6,731 nucleotides of DNA from JAXGTD01 sp040775095 (GCA_040775095.1 JAXGTD010000177.1:1-6731), one strand, 5' to 3'; shown: positions 1 through 6,394, counted from the first letter of the stretch. Made by a program: numbers and translations. Notes: generated by a model from the sequence alone, not told the origin.

Positions 1-186
1 CTTGCCCCACGGCACCCGGGCCAGCACCGCATCGGGTCCGGCTTCGACCGACGCCAGTCCGGCGAACGGGGTGGCGTGGATCTTTCCGCCCCATCGGTCG
101 TCGGCTTCGAACACCGTGACCTGATGGCCGGCGCTCGGGGGGCGCCCGTGGCTCTCGTGCGGCTTGGCCGGGTCCTGGTTGGCCAT
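1..186 (-). CDS. Protoporphyrinogen oxidase-like protein, N-terminal part missing its FAD motif (partial, runs off window)
   Basis: An open frame of 62 codons runs from an ATG at 186 to the window edge without a stop. From residue 20 on (GHQVTVFEADDRWGGK, then FAGL, GPDAVLARVPW) it matches the second strand of the Rossmann fold and the following GGK segment of HemY-type protoporphyrinogen oxidases, FAD flavoproteins that oxidise protoporphyrinogen IX in haem and chlorophyll synthesis. In that family this block is preceded by about 20 residues with a GxGxxG dinucleotide-binding loop. Here residues 1-19 (MANQDPAKPHESHGRPPSA) show no such loop, and I found none in the other minus-strand frames just upstream. 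The start lies 5 bases after the znuA stop, where a ZnuC gene would often be expected; a GTG overlapping the znuA stop is an alternative start. The frame may be a broken gene, a deletion fusion or an assembly join. Family recognition is fairly sure; functionality is doubtful. Confidence 0.6.
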   Translation of the reverse strand, partial: MANQDPAKPHESHGRPPSAGHQVTVFEADDRWGGKIHATPFAGLASVEAGPDAVLARVPWGK

Positions 187-191
187 GGGAC

Positions 192-1100
192 TCACTCGGG
201 CCCGCCCGCGGGGCGGGAGTTGGCCTCGGCGATCAGTCGCGCGGCCCGACGCAACCCGCCCACGTAGTCGGCCGACAGCGGGTCCATGCTCTCCACCCGA
301 CCACCGATTTCGCGCGCGACGCGGGTCGCGGCGCGCCGATCGAACTGTGGCTGCACGAAGATGACCCGGATCCCGGAGGCCCTCGCCTGCTCGATCAGGC
401 TCGACAGGCGCCGCGCGCCGGGCTCCTTGCCCTCGCGTTCGATCGGGACCTGCTCGAGGCCGTAGGCATCGGCGAAATAGCCCCAGGCCGGGTGGTAGAC
501 GAGGAAACGTCGTTGACGGAGGCCCGCGAGCATGGCGGTCAGCTCGGCGTCGAGGGCAGCGAGCTTGGCATCAAATCTACGCTGGTTGGCGGTATAGAAC
601 GCCGCGCCAGACGGGTCGAGGGTGGTCAGTTGATCGCGGATGGCAGGCAGCATGGCGCGCACCAGTCGCGGGCTGGTCCAGACATGGGGGTCCATGGCAT
701 CCGACGTCTGGCCGTCCGCGTGGCCGTGCTCATGGTACTGCTGTGGTCGCAGCCTCAGGCCCTCGCGTACATCCAGCACCGGCATGTCCGGATTCGCGGC
801 GCGGATGCGCGCCATCCAGGCATCCTCGAACGCGACGCCAACACGTACGTAGAGCGCCGCACTGCCCAAGGCAGCGACCTGTTTCGGTGTCGGGTCATAG
901 GTGGCAGGGCTCTGTCCCGGCAGGACCATGGTGTGCACCCGGACGCGATCACCGCCTACTTGTTCAACGAAGGTCTTGAGTGGCAGCACGCTGACAAAGA
1001 TGTCGATCGGTGAAGCGTCCGACGCCACCACTGAACCGCCGCCGGCGAGCAGCAACAGCGCAGAAGCGAGCAAGCGGCGTAACCTGACGCGGTGGGACAT
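192..1100 (-). CDS. znuA: Zinc/metal ABC transporter substrate-binding protein, ZnuA-like (cluster A-I)
   Basis: Periplasmic solute-binding protein that captures zinc (or a similar divalent metal) and delivers it to an inner-membrane ABC permease. The 302-residue length is normal for the family. An N-terminal signal peptide (basic MSHRVRLRR, then a Leu/Ala-rich core to about residue 27) is visible. Family landmarks: VSVLPLKTFVEQVGG (36-50), PGQSPATYDPTPKQ (61-74), DPHVW with His139, YHPAWGYFADAYG with His203, EGKEP (223-227) and FVQPQFD (248-254). Between the first and second ligand regions lies a short His-rich loop, HEHGH (123-127), typical of zinc members but brief. The first canonical ligand, the His of the GxSPHxY motif, is Ala66 here, so coordination must differ from E. 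coli ZnuA; I believe some relatives share the SPATY form. The start has AAGG at 1109-1112 with an 8-base spacer. No znuC or znuB follows in the window. Metal specificity is inferred. Confidence 0.9.
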   Translation of the reverse strand: MSHRVRLRRLLASALLLLAGGGSVVASDASPIDIFVSVLPLKTFVEQVGGDRVRVHTMVLPGQSPATYDPTPKQVAALGSAALYVRVGVAFEDAWMARIRAANPDMPVLDVREGLRLRPQQYHEHGHADGQTSDAMDPHVWTSPRLVRAMLPAIRDQLTTLDPSGAAFYTANQRRFDAKLAALDAELTAMLAGLRQRRFLVYHPAWGYFADAYGLEQVPIEREGKEPGARRLSSLIEQARASGIRVIFVQPQFDRRAATRVAREIGGRVESMDPLSADYVGGLRRAARLIAEANSRPAGGPE

Positions 1101-1140
1101 GGGCAGGACCTTGGTGCCGGCGATAGGTGGTGGGACTGGA

Positions 1141-1155
1141 TGTAATGATATAACA
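1141..1155. promoter_or_regulatory. Zur-like operator upstream of znuA
   Basis: TGTAATGATATAACA is an imperfect palindrome (half sites TGTAATG and TGTTATA, 5 of 7 positions shared) lying 41 bases upstream of the znuA start in otherwise GC-rich DNA. On the znuA strand it reads TGTTATATCATTACA. From memory, Zur sites of gammaproteobacteria resemble TGTTATAxTATAACA; one half here is perfect and the other matches 5 of 7. It sits just after the candidate -10 element, where bound repressor would block transcription when zinc is plentiful. No Zur gene is in the window. Confidence 0.45.
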
Positions 1156-1183
1156 ATATAGGGCTGAACGGCGCCATCGTCGA
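1155..1183 (-). promoter_or_regulatory. Candidate sigma70-type promoter of znuA
   Basis: On the minus strand a TCGACG hexamer (1183-1178, 4 of 6 to TTGACA) is followed by a 17-base spacer and TATATT (1160-1155, 5 of 6 to TATAAT). Transcription would start within the Zur-like palindrome and leave a leader of roughly 45-50 bases before the znuA ATG. The spacing and the abrupt AT-rich stretch support it; the call rests on consensus matching only. Confidence 0.4.
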
Positions 1184-1367
1184 CCTGGCCTGGTGACGCG
1201 CCGCGCGGGGCAACAAAGCGGGCCGAGCCGGGCAGGTCCGGTCTTCAGACACCGGTACAGTGGCATCGAGCCGACGCGCGCCTCCGCAATCGGGCGGGAT
1301 GCTGGCTGAAGCGGACGGGGTGGGTGCCGGTGAACCCGAGGACGGGTGTGCCGCGCTGGTTTTGGCT

Positions 1368-1387
1368 GGGGCCGGTGCCCCGGCCCC
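1368..1387. terminator. Perfect GC-rich hairpin downstream of the sulfur globule-like gene
   Basis: GGGGCCGG (1368-1375) and CCGGCCCC (1380-1387) pair perfectly over 8 bp around a 4-base loop, 46 bases past the stop codon at 1434. There is no T-tract after the stem in the direction of transcription (AGCCAAAACC follows), so it is not a standard intrinsic terminator. It could protect the 3' end of an abundant mRNA or assist termination. The structure is certain; its function is a guess. Confidence 0.3.
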
Positions 1388-1433
1388 CAAAAGCGGTGTG
1401 GCGGGCGTTGCACCCACCACGAGCGCCGCGTGT

Positions 1434-1751
1434 CTAGCGCTCCTTATCTGTTGTTGCCGGTGCCACGGCCGCGGGAGCCGCATAGGGGTAGGCGCCCCAA
1501 CCCGGATAGCCCCAACCACCCCAGGGTGCTCCCCCCCAACCGCCGTAGTAGGGGTAGCCGTATCCGTAACCCGGATATCCACCCCAGCCACCGTAGTAAG
1601 GGTAGCCGCCGTACCAGGGCCCGCCGTGCCAGGGGCCGCCATACCAGGGACCGTCACCCCAAGAGCCCCAGAACGCCTGGGCGGGCATGCTCGCTAGGGC
1701 GGCGGCGCCGGCCAAGGCGACACCGGAAGCACTGAGCCAGATCTTCTTCAT
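1434..1751 (-). CDS. Putative sulfur globule protein (secreted Gly/Tyr/Trp-rich protein)
   Basis: A 105-residue protein with a clear Sec signal peptide (MKKIW, then an Ala/Leu-rich core, cleavage expected after SMPAQA at residue 26), leaving a mature chain of about 79 residues. The mature part begins FWGSWGDGPW and is built almost wholly from Gly, Tyr, Trp and Pro: three pentads PWYGG/PWHGG/PWYGG (35-49), then YPYYGGWGG twice (50-58 and 66-74), then a short Ala/Pro tail ending TTDKER. Secretion, small size and Gly/aromatic repeats match the envelope proteins that coat periplasmic sulfur globules in purple sulfur bacteria (the Sgp/CV proteins of Allochromatium vinosum). The chosen start has GGAGG 8 bases upstream; another ATG two codons earlier lies only 2 bases from that site, and the longer frame to 1871 lacks a signal peptide at its start. 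The gene follows cbbO by 137 bases. Another structural Gly/Tyr-rich secreted protein is the main alternative. Confidence 0.65.
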   Translation of the reverse strand: MKKIWLSASGVALAGAAALASMPAQAFWGSWGDGPWYGGPWHGGPWYGGYPYYGGWGGYPGYGYGYPYYGGWGGAPWGGWGYPGWGAYPYAAPAAVAPATTDKER

Positions 1752-1759
1752 CGTCATTA

Positions 1760-1764
1760 CCTCC
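1760..1764 (-). promoter_or_regulatory. Strong ribosome binding site that fixes the sulfur globule-like start
   Basis: GAGGAGGTAATGACGATG on the minus strand places a full GGAGG 8 bases before the ATG at 1751 but only 2 bases before the ATG at 1757, favouring the downstream start (MKKIW). The strength of the site suits a highly expressed structural protein. Confidence 0.7.
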
Positions 1765-1810
1765 TCTAACTCGCTTGCGGTTGTACCGTGGGACAGGCAT
1801 CCCGCTTCAG

Positions 1811-1838
1811 AGTATACACCCTGAGGATTGGCCGGAAT
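1811..1838 (-). promoter_or_regulatory. Possible promoter of the sulfur globule-like gene
   Basis: In the 137-base gap after cbbO the minus strand carries TATACT (1816-1811), 5 of 6 to the -10 consensus, about 60 bases before the start codon. The -35 region is poor (ATTCCG at 1838-1833 with a 16-base spacer). The -10 lies inside an imperfect inverted repeat, TCAGGG to CTCTGA, which could be an operator. Separate transcription from the cbb genes is plausible but not shown. Confidence 0.3.
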
Positions 1839-1888
1839 GGCGCCGACGGCCTTCGCCCTCGGGCCCTCCAAGGCTGTGCCGGCCGCCC

Positions 1889-4270
1889 CTATCCCGTGAG
1901 CGCGGCGAACACCGCCGGGAGCCGTTCGGGTAGGCGCTCCACGTGGTCGACGATGGAATAGTTGTTCTCGCCGAAGATGCGCGCGACATAGCGGTCTGCG
2001 GCCGGATCCAGTGTCAGGCAGTAGGTGTAGATGCCGCGCATGGCCAGGTCCTCGACTGCCTTCTTGGTGTCGTGGCGCAGGTACTGCGGGTCGCGCTCGT
2101 CGATGTCGGCCGGCTCGCCATCGGTGATGACGAGCACCAGCCGCTTCTGTGCCGGCTGCTGGCCCAGGTGCCAGCCGGCATGACGCAGCGCCGCGCCCAT
2201 GCGGGTGGAGAGGCCGCCCTTCATACCGGCCATGCGCGATTTGGCCTCGTCGTCGTAGGGCTGGGCGAAATCCTTGAAGCGGTAATACTGGACGTCGTGA
2301 CGCCCGTCGGAGGCAAAACCGTGGACGGCGAAGTTGTCGCCGATACTATCGATAGCCCAGCTGAGCAGGCCGGTCGACTCGCGGGTGAGGTCGAGAACGG
2401 ACGGCGCCTCGTCGTAGCCGGGCTCGCCTTCCTTCACGCCGACCTTCTCGTTCGTGGACTCGGAGAGATCCATGAGTACCACGATGGACAGGTCGCGCAC
2501 ATGACGGCTGATGCGAATGTTGATCCGCGGGTCTGGCATGATGCCGCGGCGGATGTCGATCATCGCACGCACCGCGGCGTTGAGGTCCAGCTCCTCACCC
2601 TCCTCGTAACCACGACGGCGTACGATACCCTGTGGTTGCAGCGCGTCGATCAGGTGGCGGATCCGGCTCGCGATCGGCTTGTGCTTGACGAGGATCTCAT
2701 CCATGGCCTCGGGGTCCCCGCGTCCCTGGCGACGCTCAACGACAGTGGCCCAGTCCGGCCGATAGAGTTGCGCCTGGTAGTCCCACTCCTGATAGTGGTG
2801 GGGATCGGACACGGGCTCCTTGCCCCACATCTCGTTGAACGACATCCCCTCGTCTTCGTACGGGAAGAGCTCGGTGGCGCACACCCAGATCTCCTGGGCG
2901 TCATCGCCGGCCAACTCGCAGTCCACCTCGTTGGCCATCTCGATGGCCGAGACATACTTGCGCACCTGCTGCTGGGAGGCAGGAAGATAGTCGATCCCCT
3001 GCGACAGGAACAGGTTCTCGTCGAAGACCCAGAGATAGCGGTTGTCGTCCCGATATGGCAGCGGCCAGGCCTCCAGCACCCGCAGGTTGGGCAGCGGCAC
3101 ACTCTGCGTGAGCTTGTTGTAGAAGGTGATCCCGGCGTCCCAACTGATCCGGTTGTCGGTGCCGCGCTCGGCGATCGCGCGCCGGAAGTCGGCGGCGGTG
3201 TCATTGATCAGCGCCAGCTCATCGCGATAGTCGGGGTCCAGCAACGCGTGCGCCTGGCGCACCATGAGATCCATCATCGGATGGAGGTCGTGGTAGTCCT
3301 CGTCCGGTGTCAGGGGCGCGGTGAAGAACGCGCGCCAGAGCTTTCTGAGTCCAGGGAAGTCGCTGATCGCGAGCGACTCCACCCGCGCGTCCTCGAACAG
3401 CTCGATGAACTTCATCTGCGCCGGACTGAGCTGCTCGGCGCTGAGCGGGGCCGTGGTGTAGACCATGTGCGCGGCACAGTGCGCCGCGGCCGCGCGATAG
3501 ATCTCCTGGCCGTTGATCCCCCGGTAGGTGTCGAAGGCATCGGGCAGGTGGATCTGGAAGTCCTCGACGAATGGCCGCAGTCCGAGGCGGGTCTCGTAGT
3601 CGCCGGAGGTGGGGCGCAGGAAGAACGCGCGCGCCCAGAGGGCTCGGAGGTAGAAGTTGAGCTTACGCTGATTGTCGACGAACAGGGTGCCGCGGCGCTC
3701 CTTCTGAAGCACCGCCCGGGCGGAATCGGTTCTGAGGCCGAAATACGCCATCTGCCCGTCGAGATCACGCGAGTGCGCCTGGGCACCCCAGAGCGCCCAA
3801 CGGCGCAGTCCGCCAAGGGTCAGCTTCGAGAGGAGCTCGTCCATGTTCTCCATCATCGGACGCAGCCCCCGCGGGGCCTTGCCGGCAAGCTGATGGAGCA
3901 GGTTGAGATAGCCGCGCATGACGTCGGCGTCACCCAGACGGCTGGCCGCCAGCGGCATGTTGGCCATCACAAGCGTGACCACGGTCCCGGACGTGTGGGA
4001 CGAGAGCTTCATCAGCGCGCTGACGATGTCGGGGACGATATCCTCGCCTACGTCCTTGGCCACCCGTGGCATCTCCTGAACATAGGTGAGGATCAGGTCC
4101 TCGCCCTTGTTCAGGGTGCACATCGCCTTCATGCCGGTGAGGTAGTGGTCGAGCCCCTGCGGCGACATGACACGAGCGGCCTCATGATAGCTTGACTCGA
4201 GCGCCTGCTTGTGCGGATGCTCGGGGTCGGTCTTGAGGCAGGAGACGTATTCGCTGAAATCGATGGACAT
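1889..4270 (-). CDS. cbbO: CbbO, VWA-domain subunit of the CbbQO RuBisCO activase
   Basis: A 793-residue protein of the CbbO/NorD family. CbbO is a monomeric adaptor that binds the CbbQ AAA+ hexamer and docks on RuBisCO, so that ATP-driven remodelling releases inhibitory sugar phosphates. The C-terminal von Willebrand factor A domain (about 595-793) has a complete MIDAS metal site: DLSES (Asp601, Ser603, Ser605), Thr689 in LSTRMG and Asp717 in ITDGEP. The long N-terminal part (about 1-590) is the family-specific region; it includes the FEDARVE motif (EDARVE at 293-298) also seen in NorD/CobT-like proteins. I chose ATG 4270 (MSIDFSEYV): it leaves a 79-base gap to the aldolase, and the extension to 4330 is Arg-rich and lacks family character. 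The SD before 4270 is weak (GGGTGA). It is normally found next to cbbQ; here an aldolase gene separates them. NorD proper is unlikely given the cbbS/cbbQ context. Confidence 0.93.
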   Translation of the reverse strand: MSIDFSEYVSCLKTDPEHPHKQALESSYHEAARVMSPQGLDHYLTGMKAMCTLNKGEDLILTYVQEMPRVAKDVGEDIVPDIVSALMKLSSHTSGTVVTLVMANMPLAASRLGDADVMRGYLNLLHQLAGKAPRGLRPMMENMDELLSKLTLGGLRRWALWGAQAHSRDLDGQMAYFGLRTDSARAVLQKERRGTLFVDNQRKLNFYLRALWARAFFLRPTSGDYETRLGLRPFVEDFQIHLPDAFDTYRGINGQEIYRAAAAHCAAHMVYTTAPLSAEQLSPAQMKFIELFEDARVESLAISDFPGLRKLWRAFFTAPLTPDEDYHDLHPMMDLMVRQAHALLDPDYRDELALINDTAADFRRAIAERGTDNRISWDAGITFYNKLTQSVPLPNLRVLEAWPLPYRDDNRYLWVFDENLFLSQGIDYLPASQQQVRKYVSAIEMANEVDCELAGDDAQEIWVCATELFPYEDEGMSFNEMWGKEPVSDPHHYQEWDYQAQLYRPDWATVVERRQGRGDPEAMDEILVKHKPIASRIRHLIDALQPQGIVRRRGYEEGEELDLNAAVRAMIDIRRGIMPDPRINIRISRHVRDLSIVVLMDLSESTNEKVGVKEGEPGYDEAPSVLDLTRESTGLLSWAIDSIGDNFAVHGFASDGRHDVQYYRFKDFAQPYDDEAKSRMAGMKGGLSTRMGAALRHAGWHLGQQPAQKRLVLVITDGEPADIDERDPQYLRHDTKKAVEDLAMRGIYTYCLTLDPAADRYVARIFGENNYSIVDHVERLPERLPAVFAALTG

Positions 4271-4349
4271 GGATGTCACCCGTTCTGGTTGGTCCGCCCC
4301 CCGGCGCGCCCTGCGCGATGGGCAGGACACCGTGGCCGGGGGCAGACCC

Positions 4350-5528
4350 TCAATCCAACTTGTGCCGGTAATCGATGCTGATGCGGTCTGCCGCCTGGGG
4401 CCGGAAGCGGGTGTCCGCGAATGCCTTGTGCTCAGGATGATCTCGGTAGGAGTCGATGACGGCAGGGTGGGCGAAGCGCACCAGCCAGCAGTGCCTGTAG
4501 GCGGCCGAGTCGATGAGGCTCGAGCCGGTGATCACATGGCGCACGCCGGGGATGGCGCCGAGCACGCGGCGCCCCTCGGCCATCATGGCGTCTGTCTGCG
4601 CGGCCGTCGCGCCGCTGGTGTTGTAGATGATCAGGTGCTCCACCTCCCGCCAGGGGCGGCAGCTGGCGATCACCTCGTCGGCCCGATTCGCGCCGCCCCA
4701 CAGGGCGATACACCGCTCGACCTCGGCGCGGATTGCATCTTGAATACCCTTGGCCAGGTCCGTGTAGGAGCGATTCTCGGGGATCTGGGCGTTCGCGTGG
4801 ATGGCGGCCCCGGCGGCATCGGCGAGCGCGGTGTAATAGTTGATTTTGGCCGCACCATTGTCGATCAGACGCCGGAATTGCCCGTCGCTCAGGCCGGTCC
4901 CGCCGTGGATCACCAGCGGGATCGAGACGCGAGTATTGATCGCCGAGAGCCGATCGAAGTCCAGCCGCGGCTCGCCGCGCATGCGTCCGTGTACGGTGCC
5001 GATGGAGACGGCGAGGAAATCCACTCCCGTCTCTTGCGCGTAGCGGGCGGCCTCCTCCGGGGCGGTGTAGATCACCTCGCCGGGGTGACGCTCGGCGTCC
5101 TCGCCCTCCACTCCGGCCACGTAGCCGAGCTCGCCCTCCACGGGGACGCCGCATGCATGGGCCATCTCCACGACCGCCCGGGTGCGGGCGATGTTCTCCT
5201 CCAGCGGCCGTGTGGACGCGTCTACCATGACGCCGTTGAATCCCTGCCGGATACCGCGGATTGCGGCCTCCAGGGTGCTGCCGTGATCCAGGTGGACCGC
5301 GATGGGAACGCTGGCCCGCTCGGCGGCGGTGCGCACCGCGGGCATGATTAGCTCGGGGTCGAAAAAGCCGTAGTGGGATTCGGCCAGGCTCAGGATCACC
5401 GGGGCACGCTGGTTCTCGGCACCCGCGATGATGGCCTGCAGGAAGTCCAGGCTAACGAGATCGAAGGCGCCCACCGCGTACCCATTGGCATGGGCGTGGC
5501 GGAGCATATCGCCCATATCCACCAACAT
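4350..5528 (-). CDS. fba: Class II ketose-bisphosphate (fructose-bisphosphate) aldolase with C-terminal Dabb-like domain
   Basis: A 392-residue protein with two parts. Residues 1-285 or so form a zinc-dependent class II aldolase of the GatY/KbaY-like group: AVHLDHG with catalytic Asp81 and zinc ligand His82, VMVDAS (100-105), VEGELG (130-135), IGTVHG with His180, VIHGGTGLS with His208, and the phosphate-binding region AKINYYT (227-233). In the Calvin cycle it would condense glyceraldehyde-3-phosphate with DHAP or erythrose-4-phosphate; substrate choice cannot be read from sequence. Residues about 294-392 look like a Dabb (stress-responsive alpha/beta barrel) domain: EVEHLIIYN at its start, an IPGVRHV turn (326-332), YRDHPEHKAF (361-370) and a final RISIDY strand. 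Class II enzymes of this group usually end near 285 residues, so this is a true fusion with an unbroken frame. The start at 5528 has GAGGA about 10 bases upstream. The gene lies 47 bases after cbbQ and 79 before cbbO, so it is probably cotranscribed. Confidence 0.88.
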   Translation of the reverse strand: MLVDMGDMLRHAHANGYAVGAFDLVSLDFLQAIIAGAENQRAPVILSLAESHYGFFDPELIMPAVRTAAERASVPIAVHLDHGSTLEAAIRGIRQGFNGVMVDASTRPLEENIARTRAVVEMAHACGVPVEGELGYVAGVEGEDAERHPGEVIYTAPEEAARYAQETGVDFLAVSIGTVHGRMRGEPRLDFDRLSAINTRVSIPLVIHGGTGLSDGQFRRLIDNGAAKINYYTALADAAGAAIHANAQIPENRSYTDLAKGIQDAIRAEVERCIALWGGANRADEVIASCRPWREVEHLIIYNTSGATAAQTDAMMAEGRRVLGAIPGVRHVITGSSLIDSAAYRHCWLVRFAHPAVIDSYRDHPEHKAFADTRFRPQAADRISIDYRHKLD

Positions 5529-5575
5529 TGGCTCGGTCCTCGTGAAGCGTTCTAGTGCGTGCGCCGCGGGCGGGT

Positions 5576-6382
5576 CTAGAAGTAGGTATTGACGGCCGCG
5601 TCGAGGGTATCGCGCATATCGGGGTCATCGGTCAACGGGCGCACCAGTGCCATCTGGCAGGCCGACTGGGGATCCACTCCCTTCGATATCAGCTGGGCGG
5701 CGTAGACCAGCAGTCGGGTGGACATGCCCTCGTCGAGACCGTGACCCTTCAGATTGCGGCTACGCTGGGCCACCTGCACCAGCTTCTCCGCGACCTTGCT
5801 GTCGACGCCTCCCTCGTGGCTGACGATCTCCGTCTCGATGTCCGACTCCGGGTAATCGAAGTCCATGGCCCCGAAGCGCTGTTTGGTGGACTGCTTGAGG
5901 TCCTTCATCAGACTCTGGTAGCCGGGATTGTAGGAGATGACGATCTGAAAGTCGGGGTGGGCCCGGACCAGCTCGCCCTTCTTCTCCAATGGCAGCTCAC
6001 GCCGATGGTCGGTGAGCGGATGGATCACCACGGTCGTGTCCTGCCGCGCCTCGACGACCTCGTCGAGATAACAGAGCGCACCGATGCGCGCGGCCACGGT
6101 CAGCGGGCCGTCCTGCCACTTGGTGCCGTTGATGTCGAGCAGAAAACGGCCCACCAGGTCCGAGGCGGTCATGTCTTCGTTACAGGCCACCGTGATCAGC
6201 GGCTTCTGTAGCTTCCAGGCCATGTACTCGACGAAACGGGATTTTCCACAGCCGGTCGGTCCCTTGAGCATGACCGGCATGCGGGCATCGTAGGCCGCCT
6301 GATACATCTGCACCTCGTTGTGCACCGGGCGATAGTAGGGTTCTTCGGTGACCAGGTACTGGTCGCGGTCGATGTCGGTCAT
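5576..6382 (-). CDS. cbbQ: CbbQ, AAA+ (MoxR family) ATPase of the RuBisCO activase
   Basis: A 268-residue AAA+ ATPase, the usual CbbQ size. CbbQ forms a hexamer that, with CbbO, uses ATP to reactivate inhibited form I RuBisCO in the cytoplasm. Visible motifs: Walker A GPTGCGKS (41-48), Walker B CYLDEV (104-109), sensor 1 region ISYNPG with Asn152, the STKQRF segment with a likely arginine finger Arg169, and a sensor 2 type STR at 221-223. The family-typical N-terminus YLVTEEPYYRPV (9-20) follows the chosen ATG. That start has GGAGG at 6390-6394 with a 7-base spacer; the longer frame to 6490 would add 36 Arg-rich residues with no family resemblance. It follows cbbS by 204 bases with a terminator between them, and the aldolase gene comes 47 bases later. 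NirQ/NorQ is the closest alternative but the cbb context excludes it. Confidence 0.95.
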   Translation of the reverse strand: MTDIDRDQYLVTEEPYYRPVHNEVQMYQAAYDARMPVMLKGPTGCGKSRFVEYMAWKLQKPLITVACNEDMTASDLVGRFLLDINGTKWQDGPLTVAARIGALCYLDEVVEARQDTTVVIHPLTDHRRELPLEKKGELVRAHPDFQIVISYNPGYQSLMKDLKQSTKQRFGAMDFDYPESDIETEIVSHEGGVDSKVAEKLVQVAQRSRNLKGHGLDEGMSTRLLVYAAQLISKGVDPQSACQMALVRPLTDDPDMRDTLDAAVNTYF

Positions 6383-6389
6383 GGGATCG

Positions 6390-6394
6390 CCTCC
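6390..6394 (-). promoter_or_regulatory. Ribosome binding site that fixes the cbbQ start
   Basis: GGAGG on the minus strand sits 7 bases before the ATG at 6382. No comparable site precedes the ATG at 6490 in the same frame, so the 268-residue form is preferred. Confidence 0.75.

Larger units (their letters stand above)
1101..1433. other. 333-base intergenic region between the sulfur globule-like gene and znuA
   Basis: No convincing gene is seen here on either strand. Long frames crossing it are GC-driven: they are rich in Arg, Pro and Ala, and they continue antisense or out of frame through the neighbouring genes. The right part (about 1368-1433) is the 3' region of the sulfur globule-like gene with a strong GC hairpin. 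The left part (1101-1183) holds the znuA leader, the Zur-like palindrome and a candidate promoter. The middle (about 1184-1367) shows nothing I can assign. Confidence 0.6.

Noticed and set aside
956..1657. 233-residue minus-strand frame spanning the sulfur globule-like gene, the gap and the znuA start
   Set aside because: It overlaps two better supported genes in another frame and has low-complexity Ala/Pro/Thr/Arg content; it is a GC artefact.
1260..1735. Plus-strand frames of 145 and 129 residues opposite the sulfur globule-like gene
   Set aside because: Low-complexity antisense translations of the Gly/Tyr repeats, without start signals; the minus-strand protein has a signal peptide and a strong ribosome binding site.
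1849..1874. Hairpin after cbbO (GCCTT/AAGGC with an inner GCCC/GGGC)
   Set aside because: Short stems with an internal loop and no T-tract; not enough to call a terminator in GC-rich DNA.
1943..4195. 750-residue open frame on the plus strand, opposite cbbO
   Set aside because: It is exactly antisense to cbbO and results from GC-rich codon use; its sequence is rich in Val, Leu, Gly, Arg and His with no recognisable domain, while the minus strand encodes an intact family protein with a complete MIDAS.
4271..4330. N-terminal extension of cbbO to an ATG at 4330
   Set aside because: The extra 20 residues are Arg-rich and unlike CbbO; they would fill most of the gap after the aldolase.
4209..5351. 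380-residue open frame on the plus strand, opposite the aldolase
   Set aside because: A mirror of the aldolase coding sequence, with no domain and no ribosome binding site that I can support.
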